From contig JAEVZU010000255.1 of assembly GCA_023392075.1 (NCBI GenBank), positions 1 to 20,294 on the forward strand: a DNA stretch of 20,294 nucleotides, read 5' to 3'. This document shows positions 13,657 through 20,218 of this stretch, one piece after another. Position 1 is the first letter of the stretch. Every line of letters begins with the position of its first letter. Origin of the DNA: Bacillota bacterium (GTDB taxonomy: Bacteria; Bacillota; Clostridia; Acetivibrionales; DSM-1351). A program made the translations under genes and the position numbers. The notes below the pieces were generated by a model. It did no database searches. It saw only the letters and a list, made by a program, of their open reading frames with translations, and had not been told where the DNA came from.

Positions 13657-16502
13657 TTTAGTGCTTTAAACTGATATGTAATGGTGTTGCCTTTTACTTT
13701 AACTGAAACATATTTGGCGGCCGGTTTGTTTTTGTCGCTGAAGCCGGCTGCGTCGAAACCTGCAGTTACAACATATTTTACTCCTTTATCCATATAGCTG
13801 GAGTTGGTAGAGCCCTTATAGAATACCCAGACATTTTTATCGGGATTTTGCTTTTTATAATCTGTCAGCATATCCTTCAGAACCTGGCCTTCCTTTGCGT
13901 CATTAAAACTGGAAGGATTCTCCGACAGGAATACAAACAGATTGTTTCCAGCAAAGGAGCTGAGCTGGTTTTTAAACCAGAACCACTCATTATAGTCGGT
14001 AGCCCTTAAGCCGCCTTTGGCAGTATTGAGCTGTATGAGCCTGCTGCCGTTCTTATCCATGGCTTTATAGCTTGCAGTAGTAGAAAGCGTAGGAACCTTA
14101 AGCGAAGGCCATAGATTGTCATAGCTGCCTACCAGCACAGAGGCCTGCATTTCCTTGTTTATTTTCGTGGACAAAGAATTCAACATGCTTATCTGCGTTT
14201 TATCCTTATCCTTGTTATAGGCGACCGACTGGCCAAAAACTGAAAAACTAAAGGAATCTGCGCCCGATACGGTGCGGTCCTTGTTGGCCTCATCCTTTGG
14301 AACTGTGGTCACAGCCGATTTTGAGGCCGCAACCTCCGGATATCCGGAATATACCATGGTAAGGTCGTCAAAATATAAAGTACCCGAGCTGGCTTTCTTG
14401 GTCGTTTGAACTGCATAAACCTTCGTTACTTTTGTGGGGCCGCTGATATCATCAAGTGAAACCTCAAGATATTTCCAGCCGGTCCAGTTTACATCCTTGG
14501 TGAAATACTTGTAATGGGGAGTGCCTTTTTTATCAGTTACAATGGCGCCTATCCACAGCGGTTTCTTGGTGGAACTGTAAACCCACATTCCCAGCTTTGT
14601 TGCAGTGCTGTCCAGGGCCTTTCCTCCGCCCGCAAGGTTAATGTATGCAGCACGGTTTTCCTTAAGTCCTTTTGTGAAGTCATAGGTCAGCTTTCCCGAA
14701 TACGGGCCTGACTTGTATGCATTTGTTGCAGGATCATACTTTGCTGTTACGGTCTTGGCTGACAGGTCAATGCTTAAGGCTTCGCTGCTGTTGAAATCTT
14801 CTATAACTTTCTTAATTCCGGGCTGACTGATGGATACAGGGCAGAAGACCGAAACTCCCGCAAAAGAAGCCGATACATAGCCTGTTCCGGATTTGCCTGC
14901 CGTAAATACATTGGAGTCGACAGTTCCAACCTTGTTAACAACGCCCCATTTTACATTTGAGGGGTGTATGCTTGCACTGAAGCCATTTTTATCGAAACCT
15001 TTTACAGCAAAGGTTGTAGTTTTTCCCGAAGAGGTATTCAGCGTGTCCAGATTCAATTCCAACTTTACAGGAGCACTTAAAACCGTAAGAGGGCAGGTAC
15101 CTACTACCGAATCTCCTATTTTGGCGGTTATTACTGCCTGGCCGGCTGTTGTGGGAGTAAAGACATTATCTGCAAAAGTACCCTTGACTCCTGTGACGGA
15201 CCACTCAATTTCCTTGCTGTCAACAGCAACAGGGTTCAGATACTTGTCAACGCCCTTGACTGTAAATGCCCTCGCAGTATTAACAAAAGCATAATCCTCA
15301 TAGGCACTGAGCAGCAGGGAATCAACCGGACCCTGGGGGCCTATGGAGAATACCCCGAGAGATGCCGAAACATTTCTCCAACCTTCCGAAGGAGTATTCA
15401 CGGTTGAAAGATCTGTAGCTCCTTCCTGCCTGGCCACCATGACAGTTGAACTGCCTCCGTCAAAATTAATTGCATTGGCGCAGCCCAGTTCCTTCATGTA
15501 TTCAGCCAACTCTGCCTGGGTCATGCCAATGCTGTCATTCTTTTGTCTGCCATCCACCGTTACGATCAGGAGGGTCTTGCCGTCCTCTGTGGTTCCTGCG
15601 GCAGTTCTAGGCTGTCTGGATTCCCCTGCGGCAGAGTGGGTAAAGTACGGTGCAACCTTGCCTCCCTGAACCAGCATGGACCCGCCGGTAAGAGCCATCT
15701 GCATCTGACTGCTGTCCACATTAAGTTTTATTTCATAAGAAACCGGGTCACCCACTTTAAAATTATCTGTAAGGAATTTCTCATTTCCCATGGTAGCCAT
15801 TACAACATATCCGTTTTTGGGAATGGGAATTCCGGGCTTGTTTTCACTGAATTCTTTTACTACACCATCTTCGACAACCATTTCGGTCCACACGGGATAT
15901 TTTGTTGAAACTCCTGGTGTTGTACTTCCCCACTTGGAGTCAACTATATACATATTATAATTGTAATATCCGTTGTAATTGTTATAAGCCGCCACACTTT
16001 TACGGGTTTCGTTTGGTGTTATAAGCTCAATTTCCGTTTTCCAGTATTGGTATAAGGCTCTGTTCAGCTTATCAATGGCAAGTGTGGCTATATAATCGGA
16101 ATTATCTCCCGCATTTGCCATTGCAAACTCTCCGTTTGCGGCGACCGGACCAAAGGGAGCACCCGTTGACATATCAAAAAAGCATGCGTTTACAGCAGCC
16201 AATGCGCCGCTGCTTTTGGCGAGGTTGCTGACTGACGAGGTTTTTTTGATTCCGGCCGGGTTTATCAGGCTGTCCACCTTGACATTTTCATTTGATAAAT
16301 CTACCCTGAGCACGTTGGTACGTATCCAGCCGCTTGTGGTAAAACGGTTGTACTGCTCCAGAACAACTCCGGAGGTTATGTTCTGTTTTTCTACTGTCTG
16401 GTTGATTACCAGAGGTGCGGCTAAAACATTAGCGCTGAGTGAAACGATTAATAATGCCGGCATCAATAACAATGCCAGGCTTCTTCTTATGTATTTACGC
16501 AT
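13653..16502 (-). CDS. Secreted phosphodiester glycosidase (NAGPA domain) with Ig-like, jelly-roll and degenerate phosphoesterase-like domains
   Basis: This exported 949-residue multidomain protein starts MRKYIRRSLALLLMPALLIV ... VLAA, a Sec signal peptide. Residues ~45-385 are the NAGPA/DUF2233 domain, with AAVNACFFDM, PRTAAGTTEDGKTLLIVTVDG and NFDGGSSTVMV (Asp348). The family includes the enzyme that uncovers mannose 6-phosphate by removing GlcNAc; bacterial substrates are likely phosphodiester-linked sugars of wall or exopolysaccharides. About 390-580 are two Big_2-like Ig repeats; about 590-740 a jelly-roll resembling a carbohydrate-binding module; about 765-949 resembles the end of calcineurin-like phosphoesterases but lacks their Asp/His ligands. 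The frame extends to an ATG at 16559, but the ATG at 16502 has GGAGA at 5 nt and directly begins the signal peptide. Confidence 0.88.
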   Translation of the reverse strand: MRKYIRRSLALLLMPALLIVSLSANVLAAPLVINQTVEKQNITSGVVLEQYNRFTTSGWIRTNVLRVDLSNENVKVDSLINPAGIKKTSSVSNLAKSSGALAAVNACFFDMSTGAPFGPVAANGEFAMANAGDNSDYIATLAIDKLNRALYQYWKTEIELITPNETRKSVAAYNNYNGYYNYNMYIVDSKWGSTTPGVSTKYPVWTEMVVEDGVVKEFSENKPGIPIPKNGYVVMATMGNEKFLTDNFKVGDPVSYEIKLNVDSSQMQMALTGGSMLVQGGKVAPYFTHSAAGESRQPRTAAGTTEDGKTLLIVTVDGRQKNDSIGMTQAELAEYMKELGCANAINFDGGSSTVMVARQEGATDLSTVNTPSEGWRNVSASLGVFSIGPQGPVDSLLLSAYEDYAFVNTARAFTVKGVDKYLNPVAVDSKEIEWSVTGVKGTFADNVFTPTTAGQAVITAKIGDSVVGTCPLTVLSAPVKLELNLDTLNTSSGKTTTFAVKGFDKNGFSASIHPSNVKWGVVNKVGTVDSNVFTAGKSGTGYVSASFAGVSVFCPVSISQPGIKKVIEDFNSSEALSIDLSAKTVTAKYDPATNAYKSGPYSGKLTYDFTKGLKENRAAYINLAGGGKALDSTATKLGMWVYSSTKKPLWIGAIVTDKKGTPHYKYFTKDVNWTGWKYLEVSLDDISGPTKVTKVYAVQTTKKASSGTLYFDDLTMVYSGYPEVAASKSAVTTVPKDEANKDRTVSGADSFSFSVFGQSVAYNKDKDKTQISMLNSLSTKINKEMQASVLVGSYDNLWPSLKVPTLSTTASYKAMDKNGSRLIQLNTAKGGLRATDYNEWFWFKNQLSSFAGNNLFVFLSENPSSFNDAKEGQVLKDMLTDYKKQNPDKNVWVFYKGSTNSSYMDKGVKYVVTAGFDAAGFSDKNKPAAKYVSVKVKGNTITYQFKALN

Positions 16503-16556
16503 TATGGTCTCCATTTCTCCATTACTTTTACCCTGGTGGTCTGCGGAATCTAGATT

Positions 16557-16579
16557 CATATATTGCCGGACAATATATG
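16557..16579. repeat. Perfect 9-bp inverted repeat upstream of the phosphodiester glycosidase gene
   Basis: CATATATTG (16557-16565), loop CCGGA, CAATATATG (16571-16579). There is no T-run on either side. It lies in the 134-bp gap between ttcA and the glycosidase gene and could be an operator or an mRNA hairpin. Confidence 0.45.
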
Positions 16580-16636
16580 TTTTAGAGTCACAGCACCAGC
16601 TTGTTCCTTCTTTTAAACAGAAATAAACTTCAAAGT

Positions 16637-17356
16637 CTACTCATGCCAGCCGTCGATTTCCGCACGCTTAATTGCTCCAAACAGATTGCTTTTAATATCC
16701 CGGTTTTCTTTTTGAAGCTGATAAATTAAGTCTTTGACGTACTGACGCTTGGTTTTTCCATCGATATGACAGGGACTTTTAACTATTGGGAACAGTCCTG
16801 ATTTGGCAACAGCTTTTATTTGTTTTTCTTCTGTATAAATAAGCGGCCGGATAAGAAATAATTCTTTTCTGTCCAGATATGTAACGGGAGAAAATGTATG
16901 AAGATTGCCTTCAAAAAAAGTACTGAGCAAAAGGGTTTCGATTGCGTCATCCCTGTGGTGTCCGAGTGCGACCTTGTTACAGCCCAATTTTTTTGAGACG
17001 TTGTGCAGAGCTCCTCTCCGGAGATTTGCACACATTGAGCAGGGATTTTTCTCCTGCCTGTATTCAAAAATGATCTTTCCTATCTGGGTCTCTTCAATAG
17101 TATAATTAACGCCTATTTGGCGGCAATACCCGGCAACGGGTGTGAAATCGGCATTCCCAATTCCCATGGTAAGGCTGATAGCTTCGATTTCAAATTTTTT
17201 AGGATAGAACCGCTGTAACTGTTTCAGGGCAGTAAGCAGTGTCATACTGTCTTTTCCGCCGCTTACACCAATAGCGATTCTGTCGCCGTCATCAATCATG
17301 TCATAATCCTGAATAGCTCTTCTGACCTGCCCGAGAATTCGTTGTATAGGCACCAC
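16637..17356 (-). CDS. ttcA: TtcA-family tRNA 2-thiocytidine biosynthesis protein (PP-loop, 4Fe-4S)
   Basis: This 239-residue cytoplasmic enzyme is predicted to thiolate tRNA cytidine. Seen: PP-loop VSGGKDS (31-37) for ATP adenylation; CSMC (Cys106, Cys109) and a third cysteine, Cys196 in SPCHIDG, at nearly the spacing of the three cluster ligands of E. coli TtcA; LGHHRDDAIETLL; and LIRPLIY. It is shorter than E. coli TtcA (311 residues), as often in clostridia. The start is GTG; two consecutive GTG codons (17356 and 17353) follow AAAGGAG very closely, so either may be used. Other TtcA/TtuA-like thiolases share the fold, so the exact tRNA position is not proven. Confidence 0.88.
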   Translation of the reverse strand: MVPIQRILGQVRRAIQDYDMIDDGDRIAIGVSGGKDSMTLLTALKQLQRFYPKKFEIEAISLTMGIGNADFTPVAGYCRQIGVNYTIEETQIGKIIFEYRQEKNPCSMCANLRRGALHNVSKKLGCNKVALGHHRDDAIETLLLSTFFEGNLHTFSPVTYLDRKELFLIRPLIYTEEKQIKAVAKSGLFPIVKSPCHIDGKTKRQYVKDLIYQLQKENRDIKSNLFGAIKRAEIDGWHE

Positions 17357-17401
17357 TCCTTTAATATTTTTTAGAAATATTTAATTGTCTAATTATTCCT
17401 T

Positions 17402-17430
17402 ATTATAGAAAAAGTCGTATGACGGTTCAA
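17402..17430 (-). promoter_or_regulatory. Sigma-A-type promoter of ttcA
   Basis: On the minus strand TTGAAC (17430-17425), 17 bp, TATAAT (17407-17402). No terminator is visible between ttcA and the glycosidase gene, so this promoter may serve both. Confidence 0.75.
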
Positions 17431-17600
17431 GTCTTATTACATTTCAATTGTATTACATATGAAAAATATACCGGAATATACACAAATAAGGGGAATAAGA
17501 GGTTGTTTATCTCTATTTTACCGGACATAATAAACGGACGAAAAACCAAGTATGCTAAAGAAACGCAGTGATAAATTCAAATATATGTTTATTTCGCGCA

Positions 17601-17629
17601 TTGCTTATATATCATGGCTATAGTACAAT
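17601..17629 (+). promoter_or_regulatory. Sigma-A-type promoter of tRNA-Pro
   Basis: TTGCTT (17601-17606), 17 bp, TACAAT (17624-17629). Transcription should begin near 17636, about 28 nt before the tRNA. Confidence 0.65.
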
Positions 17630-17663
17630 ACTTTTGCACTTGAGAAAGTAAAGCAGTGTATAA

Positions 17664-17739
17664 CGGGGTGTAGCGCAATTGGCAGCGCGCTTGGTTTGGG
17701 ACCAAGATGCTGGAGGTTCAAGTCCTCTCACTCCGACCA
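17664..17739 (+). tRNA. tRNA-Pro (anticodon UGG)
   Basis: 76 nt with encoded CCA. The acceptor stem CGGGGTG pairs with CACTCCG (one G-U). The anticodon stem CTTGG/CCAAG encloses loop TTTGGGA, anticodon TGG. The T-arm reads GGAGG-TTCAAGT-CCTCT, and the D-arm AGCGC-AATTGGCA-GCGC. All arms fold as a standard tRNA. It is the only RNA gene of this type in the window. Confidence 0.97.
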
Positions 17740-17777
17740 AGGCACTTATGTTTTCTGCGGAAAACATAGGTGCCTTT
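17740..17777 (+). terminator. Strong hairpin after tRNA-Pro
   Basis: AGGCACTTATGTTTTC (17740-17755), loop TGCG, GAAAACATAGGTGCCT (17760-17775), a 16-bp stem with one T-G pair. The following T-run is only three bases, so it may act in termination, 3' processing, or both. Confidence 0.6.
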
Positions 17778-17787
17778 CACTATGTTC

Positions 17788-17850
17788 AAGGCACGAAGTG
17801 CCTTACGGGTGAGACCAGTCTCCCCGTATGCCCCTCTGGCCTCCCGGCGG
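17788..17850 (+). repeat. Hairpin-rich GC block downstream of tRNA-Pro, possible dispersed repeat
   Basis: AAGGCAC-GAA-GTGCCTT (17788-17804) runs into TACGGG-t-GAGAC-CA-GTCTC-CCCGTA (17804-17828), then CCCGGCGGG (17843-17851). The block is much more GC-rich than the flanks, has no credible gene, and reuses the GGCAC/GTGCC sequence of the preceding hairpin. It resembles a palindromic intergenic repeat unit. Confidence 0.5.
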
Positions 17851-17879
17851 GAATAAAACCTTAAAGGATTATTAATATC

Positions 17880-18092
17880 TTGCTAAAATGGCAATGCAGT
17901 TCGAGAAATTAAAATATTGACGCTGTATACTTATATCAAAGGCAGGAAGTGACTGAATTAGCCGGAATTGTATGGATATAGGTTTGCTTATGACTTGGCA
18001 CCTGAATTTCAATATGGAACTTCGGCGAAGGATGGTTGCAGGCAGTTAGTTCGGGCAGTTACCCTGGGCGGAAGATGAATGATCTTATTAAA
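17880..18092. other. Gene-free interval with no identified function
   Basis: About 210 bp without a credible gene. Seen are a small CTTC-GGC-GAAG hairpin near 18020 and a tandem GGCAGTTA repeat near 18040-18060. The plus-strand frame containing FAYDLAPEFQYGTSAKDG stays open for ~37 codons but lacks a start and a ribosome binding site; it could be a gene relic or chance. Confidence 0.4.
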
Positions 18093-18121
18093 TTGAAACC
18101 CAACTAATCTTGTGTTATAAT
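18093..18121 (+). promoter_or_regulatory. Near-consensus promoter of the hflX leader transcript
   Basis: TTGAAA (18093-18098), exactly 17 bp, TATAAT (18116-18121) with extended -10 TGT at 18113-18115. Transcription should begin near 18128, giving a leader of about 545 nt before hflX, far longer than translation initiation needs. Confidence 0.85.
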
Positions 18122-18155
18122 TTAAGTAAAATAAAAAGAAATTGAGGTGTTGGAA

Positions 18156-18194
18156 GTGAGGATTTTCTTTATCAGAATACGTAGTTTAGTTTAA
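18156..18194 (+). CDS. hflX leader peptide 1 (MRIFFIRIRSLV)
   Basis: A 12-codon open reading frame starts at GTG 18156, with GAGGTG (18144-18149) as ribosome binding site at good spacing, about 28 nt after the predicted transcription start. It encodes MRIFFIRIRSLV and ends TAA. The last codons and stop (18185-18205) form a perfect 8-bp hairpin TTTAGTTT/AAACTAAA, which a ribosome paused in the frame would cover. The IFFIRIR core recurs in leader peptide 2. R-I-R is of the +X+ type known to arrest macrolide-bound ribosomes (as RLR in ErmDL). A sensing rather than product role is inferred. Confidence 0.7.
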   Translation: MRIFFIRIRSLV

Positions 18195-18206
18195 TTAAAA
18201 CTAAAT

Positions 18207-18258
18207 AAAAGTAAGGCAAGCGACCTGATTCAGCAGGTCTGTTTATGTACCTTATTTT
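18207..18258 (+). promoter_or_regulatory. Leader stem-loop after hflX leader peptide 1
   Basis: The outer stem AAAGTAAGG (18208-18216) pairs with CCTTATTTT (18250-18258), with one G-U. The inner stem GACCTG-ATTCAG-CAGGTC is at 18222-18239. It begins directly behind the hairpin over the leader-peptide stop and could be an antiterminator partner or a pause hairpin. Confidence 0.45.
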
Positions 18259-18392
18259 GTGGATTCTTGTAAAGAACATCATACTTGCTTTTAATATTAC
18301 CATTCCGAATTCGTTGGACTTAAGAAGTGTAATTCCGCTTTTTTTCACGTGTTACACGTCTTATTGATACATGATTTTGGTGATAACAACCG

Positions 18393-18428
18393 GGCTGCAG
18401 GTGAATTTTGTTCATTTGCAGCCTTTTT
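18393..18428 (+). terminator. Intrinsic terminator inside the hflX leader
   Basis: GGCTGCAGGTGAA (18393-18405), loop TTTTG, TTCATTTGCAGCC (18411-18423), a 13-bp stem with two G-U pairs, followed by TTTTT. It lies between the two leader peptides and ~245 bp before hflX, with no gene ending here, so it should act as an attenuator. Confidence 0.85.
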
Positions 18429-18526
18429 ATATCTATTTCCTTGTTCAAATTCAAGAATCCAGCTGACAGTTAACTGTTTACAAGGGGTGAAAACCAGCCC
18501 GTGAGCATAGAGAAGGGAGGTTCAAA

Positions 18527-18571
18527 ATGAGAATGTGGATTAACATTTTTTATATAAGGATCAGAATATAA
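18527..18571 (+). CDS. hflX leader peptide 2 (MRMWINIFYIRIRI)
   Basis: A 14-codon open reading frame starts at ATG 18527 behind a strong GGGAGG (18515-18520) at 6 nt spacing and ends TAA. It encodes MRMWINIFYIRIRI. The IFYIRIR core repeats leader peptide 1 (IFFIRIR) with different codons (for Arg AGG and AGA here, AGA and CGT there), which points to selection on the peptide rather than recent duplication. The stop is immediately followed by the competing stems that involve the hflX ribosome binding site. A stall-sensing leader is inferred. Confidence 0.75.
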   Translation: MRMWINIFYIRIRI

Positions 18572-18572
18572 G

Positions 18573-18672
18573 GCACGGTTCGTGACGTAGCCTCCAATAT
18601 CAATGGAACCAGTGAAATCATGACTCCGTGCTATGAGGTATTTATTTTAGCATATCGAAGGAGAGATTGATT
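18573..18672 (+). promoter_or_regulatory. Competing RNA stems that can hide or free the hflX ribosome binding site
   Basis: AATCA-TGA-CTCC (18616-18627) can pair with GGAG-AGAT-TGATT (18660-18672), burying the hflX ribosome binding site up to the ATG. GCACGG (18573-18578) can instead pair with CCGTGC (18626-18631), which overlaps that CTCC and would free the site. CACGGTTC (18574-18581) can also pair with GAACC-a-GTG (18606-18614). These alternatives are exclusive, as in erm-type translational attenuators. Read by eye, no folding energies computed. Confidence 0.5.
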
Positions 18673-19935
18673 ATGATACAAAGACAAAGGGCACTTTTAG
18701 TAGGTATAAATATAAATGACCAAAGCTTTTTTGAGGACTCAATGGAAGAGCTTAAGAATTTGACGGCTGCATGTGAACTGGAGATTGCAGGAGTGATTGA
18801 GCAGAACTTGAAAGCAGTTAATACTGCTTACCATATCGGCTCGGGCAAGGTGAAAGAGGTCAGGCTGCTGATTGATGAATTAAAAGCGGATATTGTTGTT
18901 TTCAGCAATGAACTCTCCCCGTCACAATTGCGAAATCTTGAGGATGCGCTTGAACGGGAGATAATTGACAGAACCATGCTTATACTTGAAATTTTTGCAA
19001 AAAAAGCAAAAACTCGGGAGGCAAAACTTCAGGTTGAGGTGGCCCGGCTTAAATATATGCTTCCCAGACTGACGGGTTTAAACGATGATCTGAGCAGACA
19101 GGGCGGAGGTGCAGGTCTTAAAAATAAAGGTTCAGGAGAAACAAAACTGGAACTCGACAAAAGGAGAATCGAGTCTAAAATAGCTGAACTGAGCAAAGAG
19201 CTGGAGCTGCTTGTAAATGAGCGAAACATACAACGCAGTAAAAGAAACAAGGCCGGACTGCCTTCAGTTGCATTGGTAGGTTATACAAATGCAGGTAAAT
19301 CAACCTTGATGAATGCTCTGATTGAGGTTTATCAAAAGAATGCGGATAAAAAAGTATTCGAAAAGGATATGCTCTTTGCTACATTGGAAACTTCAGTCAG
19401 AAATATTACTCTTCCGGATAAGAAGGCTTTTCTTTTATCGGATACCGTGGGCTTTATCAGTAAATTGCCCCACGAGCTGGTTAAAGCTTTCCGTTCAACT
19501 TTGGAAGAAGTAAGGACTGCAGATTTACTCCTGCATGTGGTGGATAGTTCGAACCCCAATTTTGCCCGGCAGATCAAGGTAACAAGTGAAACGTTAAAGC
19601 AGATAGGCGCTGATAATATACCAACAATACTTGTATTTAATAAAGCTGATTTAACTAATGAGACAGTACCCTGTATTAAAGATGGAAAGGTTTATATTTC
19701 AGCTAAAAAGAATTCAGGGATTGAAGAATTGGTTCAGCTGATGGGTAAAGAAATATTTACACAGTATATGGAGTATAAAATGCTGGTCCCATATAACCAG
19801 GGCAATATAGTGGCATATTTTAATGAAAATGCTGATGTTAAGGCGGTAAGTTATGAGAAGGACGGAACACTGCTTACTGTGGAATGCAGGGCAAGTGATT
19901 ATAAACGGTTTGAAAAGTTTGCTTTTAAGGGCTGA
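18673..19935 (+). CDS. hflX: HflX ribosome-associated GTPase
   Basis: This 420-residue cytoplasmic GTPase has the normal HflX length. Members bind the 50S subunit and split stalled or idle 70S ribosomes; the Listeria paralogue HflXr gives macrolide-lincosamide resistance. Seen: N-terminal domain with YHIGSGKVKEV and VVFSNELSPSQLRNLE, IDRTMLILEIFA, AKTREAKLQVEVARLKYMLPRL, the QGGGAG...GSGETKLELDKRRIE linker, then G1 GYTNAGKST (203-211), G3 DTVGF (Asp257), G4 NKAD (Asn323) and G5 SAKK. A TTG at 18667 could add two codons, but the ATG at 18673 has AAGGAG at ~9 nt. The long leader with two short peptides, a terminator and a hidden ribosome binding site argues for stress- or antibiotic-induced expression. 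Whether it is housekeeping HflX or an HflXr-type resistance paralogue cannot be decided here. Confidence 0.96.
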   Translation: MIQRQRALLVGININDQSFFEDSMEELKNLTAACELEIAGVIEQNLKAVNTAYHIGSGKVKEVRLLIDELKADIVVFSNELSPSQLRNLEDALEREIIDRTMLILEIFAKKAKTREAKLQVEVARLKYMLPRLTGLNDDLSRQGGGAGLKNKGSGETKLELDKRRIESKIAELSKELELLVNERNIQRSKRNKAGLPSVALVGYTNAGKSTLMNALIEVYQKNADKKVFEKDMLFATLETSVRNITLPDKKAFLLSDTVGFISKLPHELVKAFRSTLEEVRTADLLLHVVDSSNPNFARQIKVTSETLKQIGADNIPTILVFNKADLTNETVPCIKDGKVYISAKKNSGIEELVQLMGKEIFTQYMEYKMLVPYNQGNIVAYFNENADVKAVSYEKDGTLLTVECRASDYKRFEKFAFKG

Positions 19936-20012
19936 TCAAGTATAAGGCAGTACTTTAAAAAATAGGATTTATGCAATGTATTCATACTGCCGCTGTTCAC
20001 TCTGACCAAAAG

Positions 20013-20047
20013 AAACACCTGGGAGAATTAATCTTCCAGGTGTTTTT
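20013..20047 (+). terminator. Intrinsic terminator of hflX
   Basis: AAACACCTGGGAGA (20013-20026) pairs with TCTTCCAGGTGTTT (20032-20045), then a T-run to 20047. A second stem GTTTGCG/CGCAAAC (20048-20072) follows directly, without a T-run. Confidence 0.9.
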
Positions 20048-20218
20048 GTTTGCGTCCGGTATAGGCGCAAACGATAGTATAAAATAGCTTATAAAAAACG
20101 GAAGCTTTAATATATTAAACAAAAATTTATAGTAGAAAAAATTTTTAAAAATCCGGATGTTAAATCGACTTCAAAATTTACTAATCAATATAGGAATAAA
20201 TTTTAGGAGTTGAAAAGG

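Noticed and set aside
15343..15908. Long frames antisense to the phosphodiester glycosidase gene
   Set aside because: Overlap conserved NAGPA-domain codons and have no start signals.
16503..16559. ATG start 19 codons upstream for the phosphodiester glycosidase
   Set aside because: It would place polar residues before the signal peptide; the ATG at 16502 has a better ribosome binding site.
17679..17864. 61-codon frame over tRNA-Pro and the hairpin block
   Set aside because: It starts inside the tRNA and its sequence is explained by tRNA and palindromes.
18371..18466. 31-codon frame across the hflX leader terminator (MILVITTGLQVNFV...)
   Set aside because: No ribosome binding site before the ATG or GTG, and it runs straight through the terminator stem; unlike the two IRIR peptides it has no sign of being translated.
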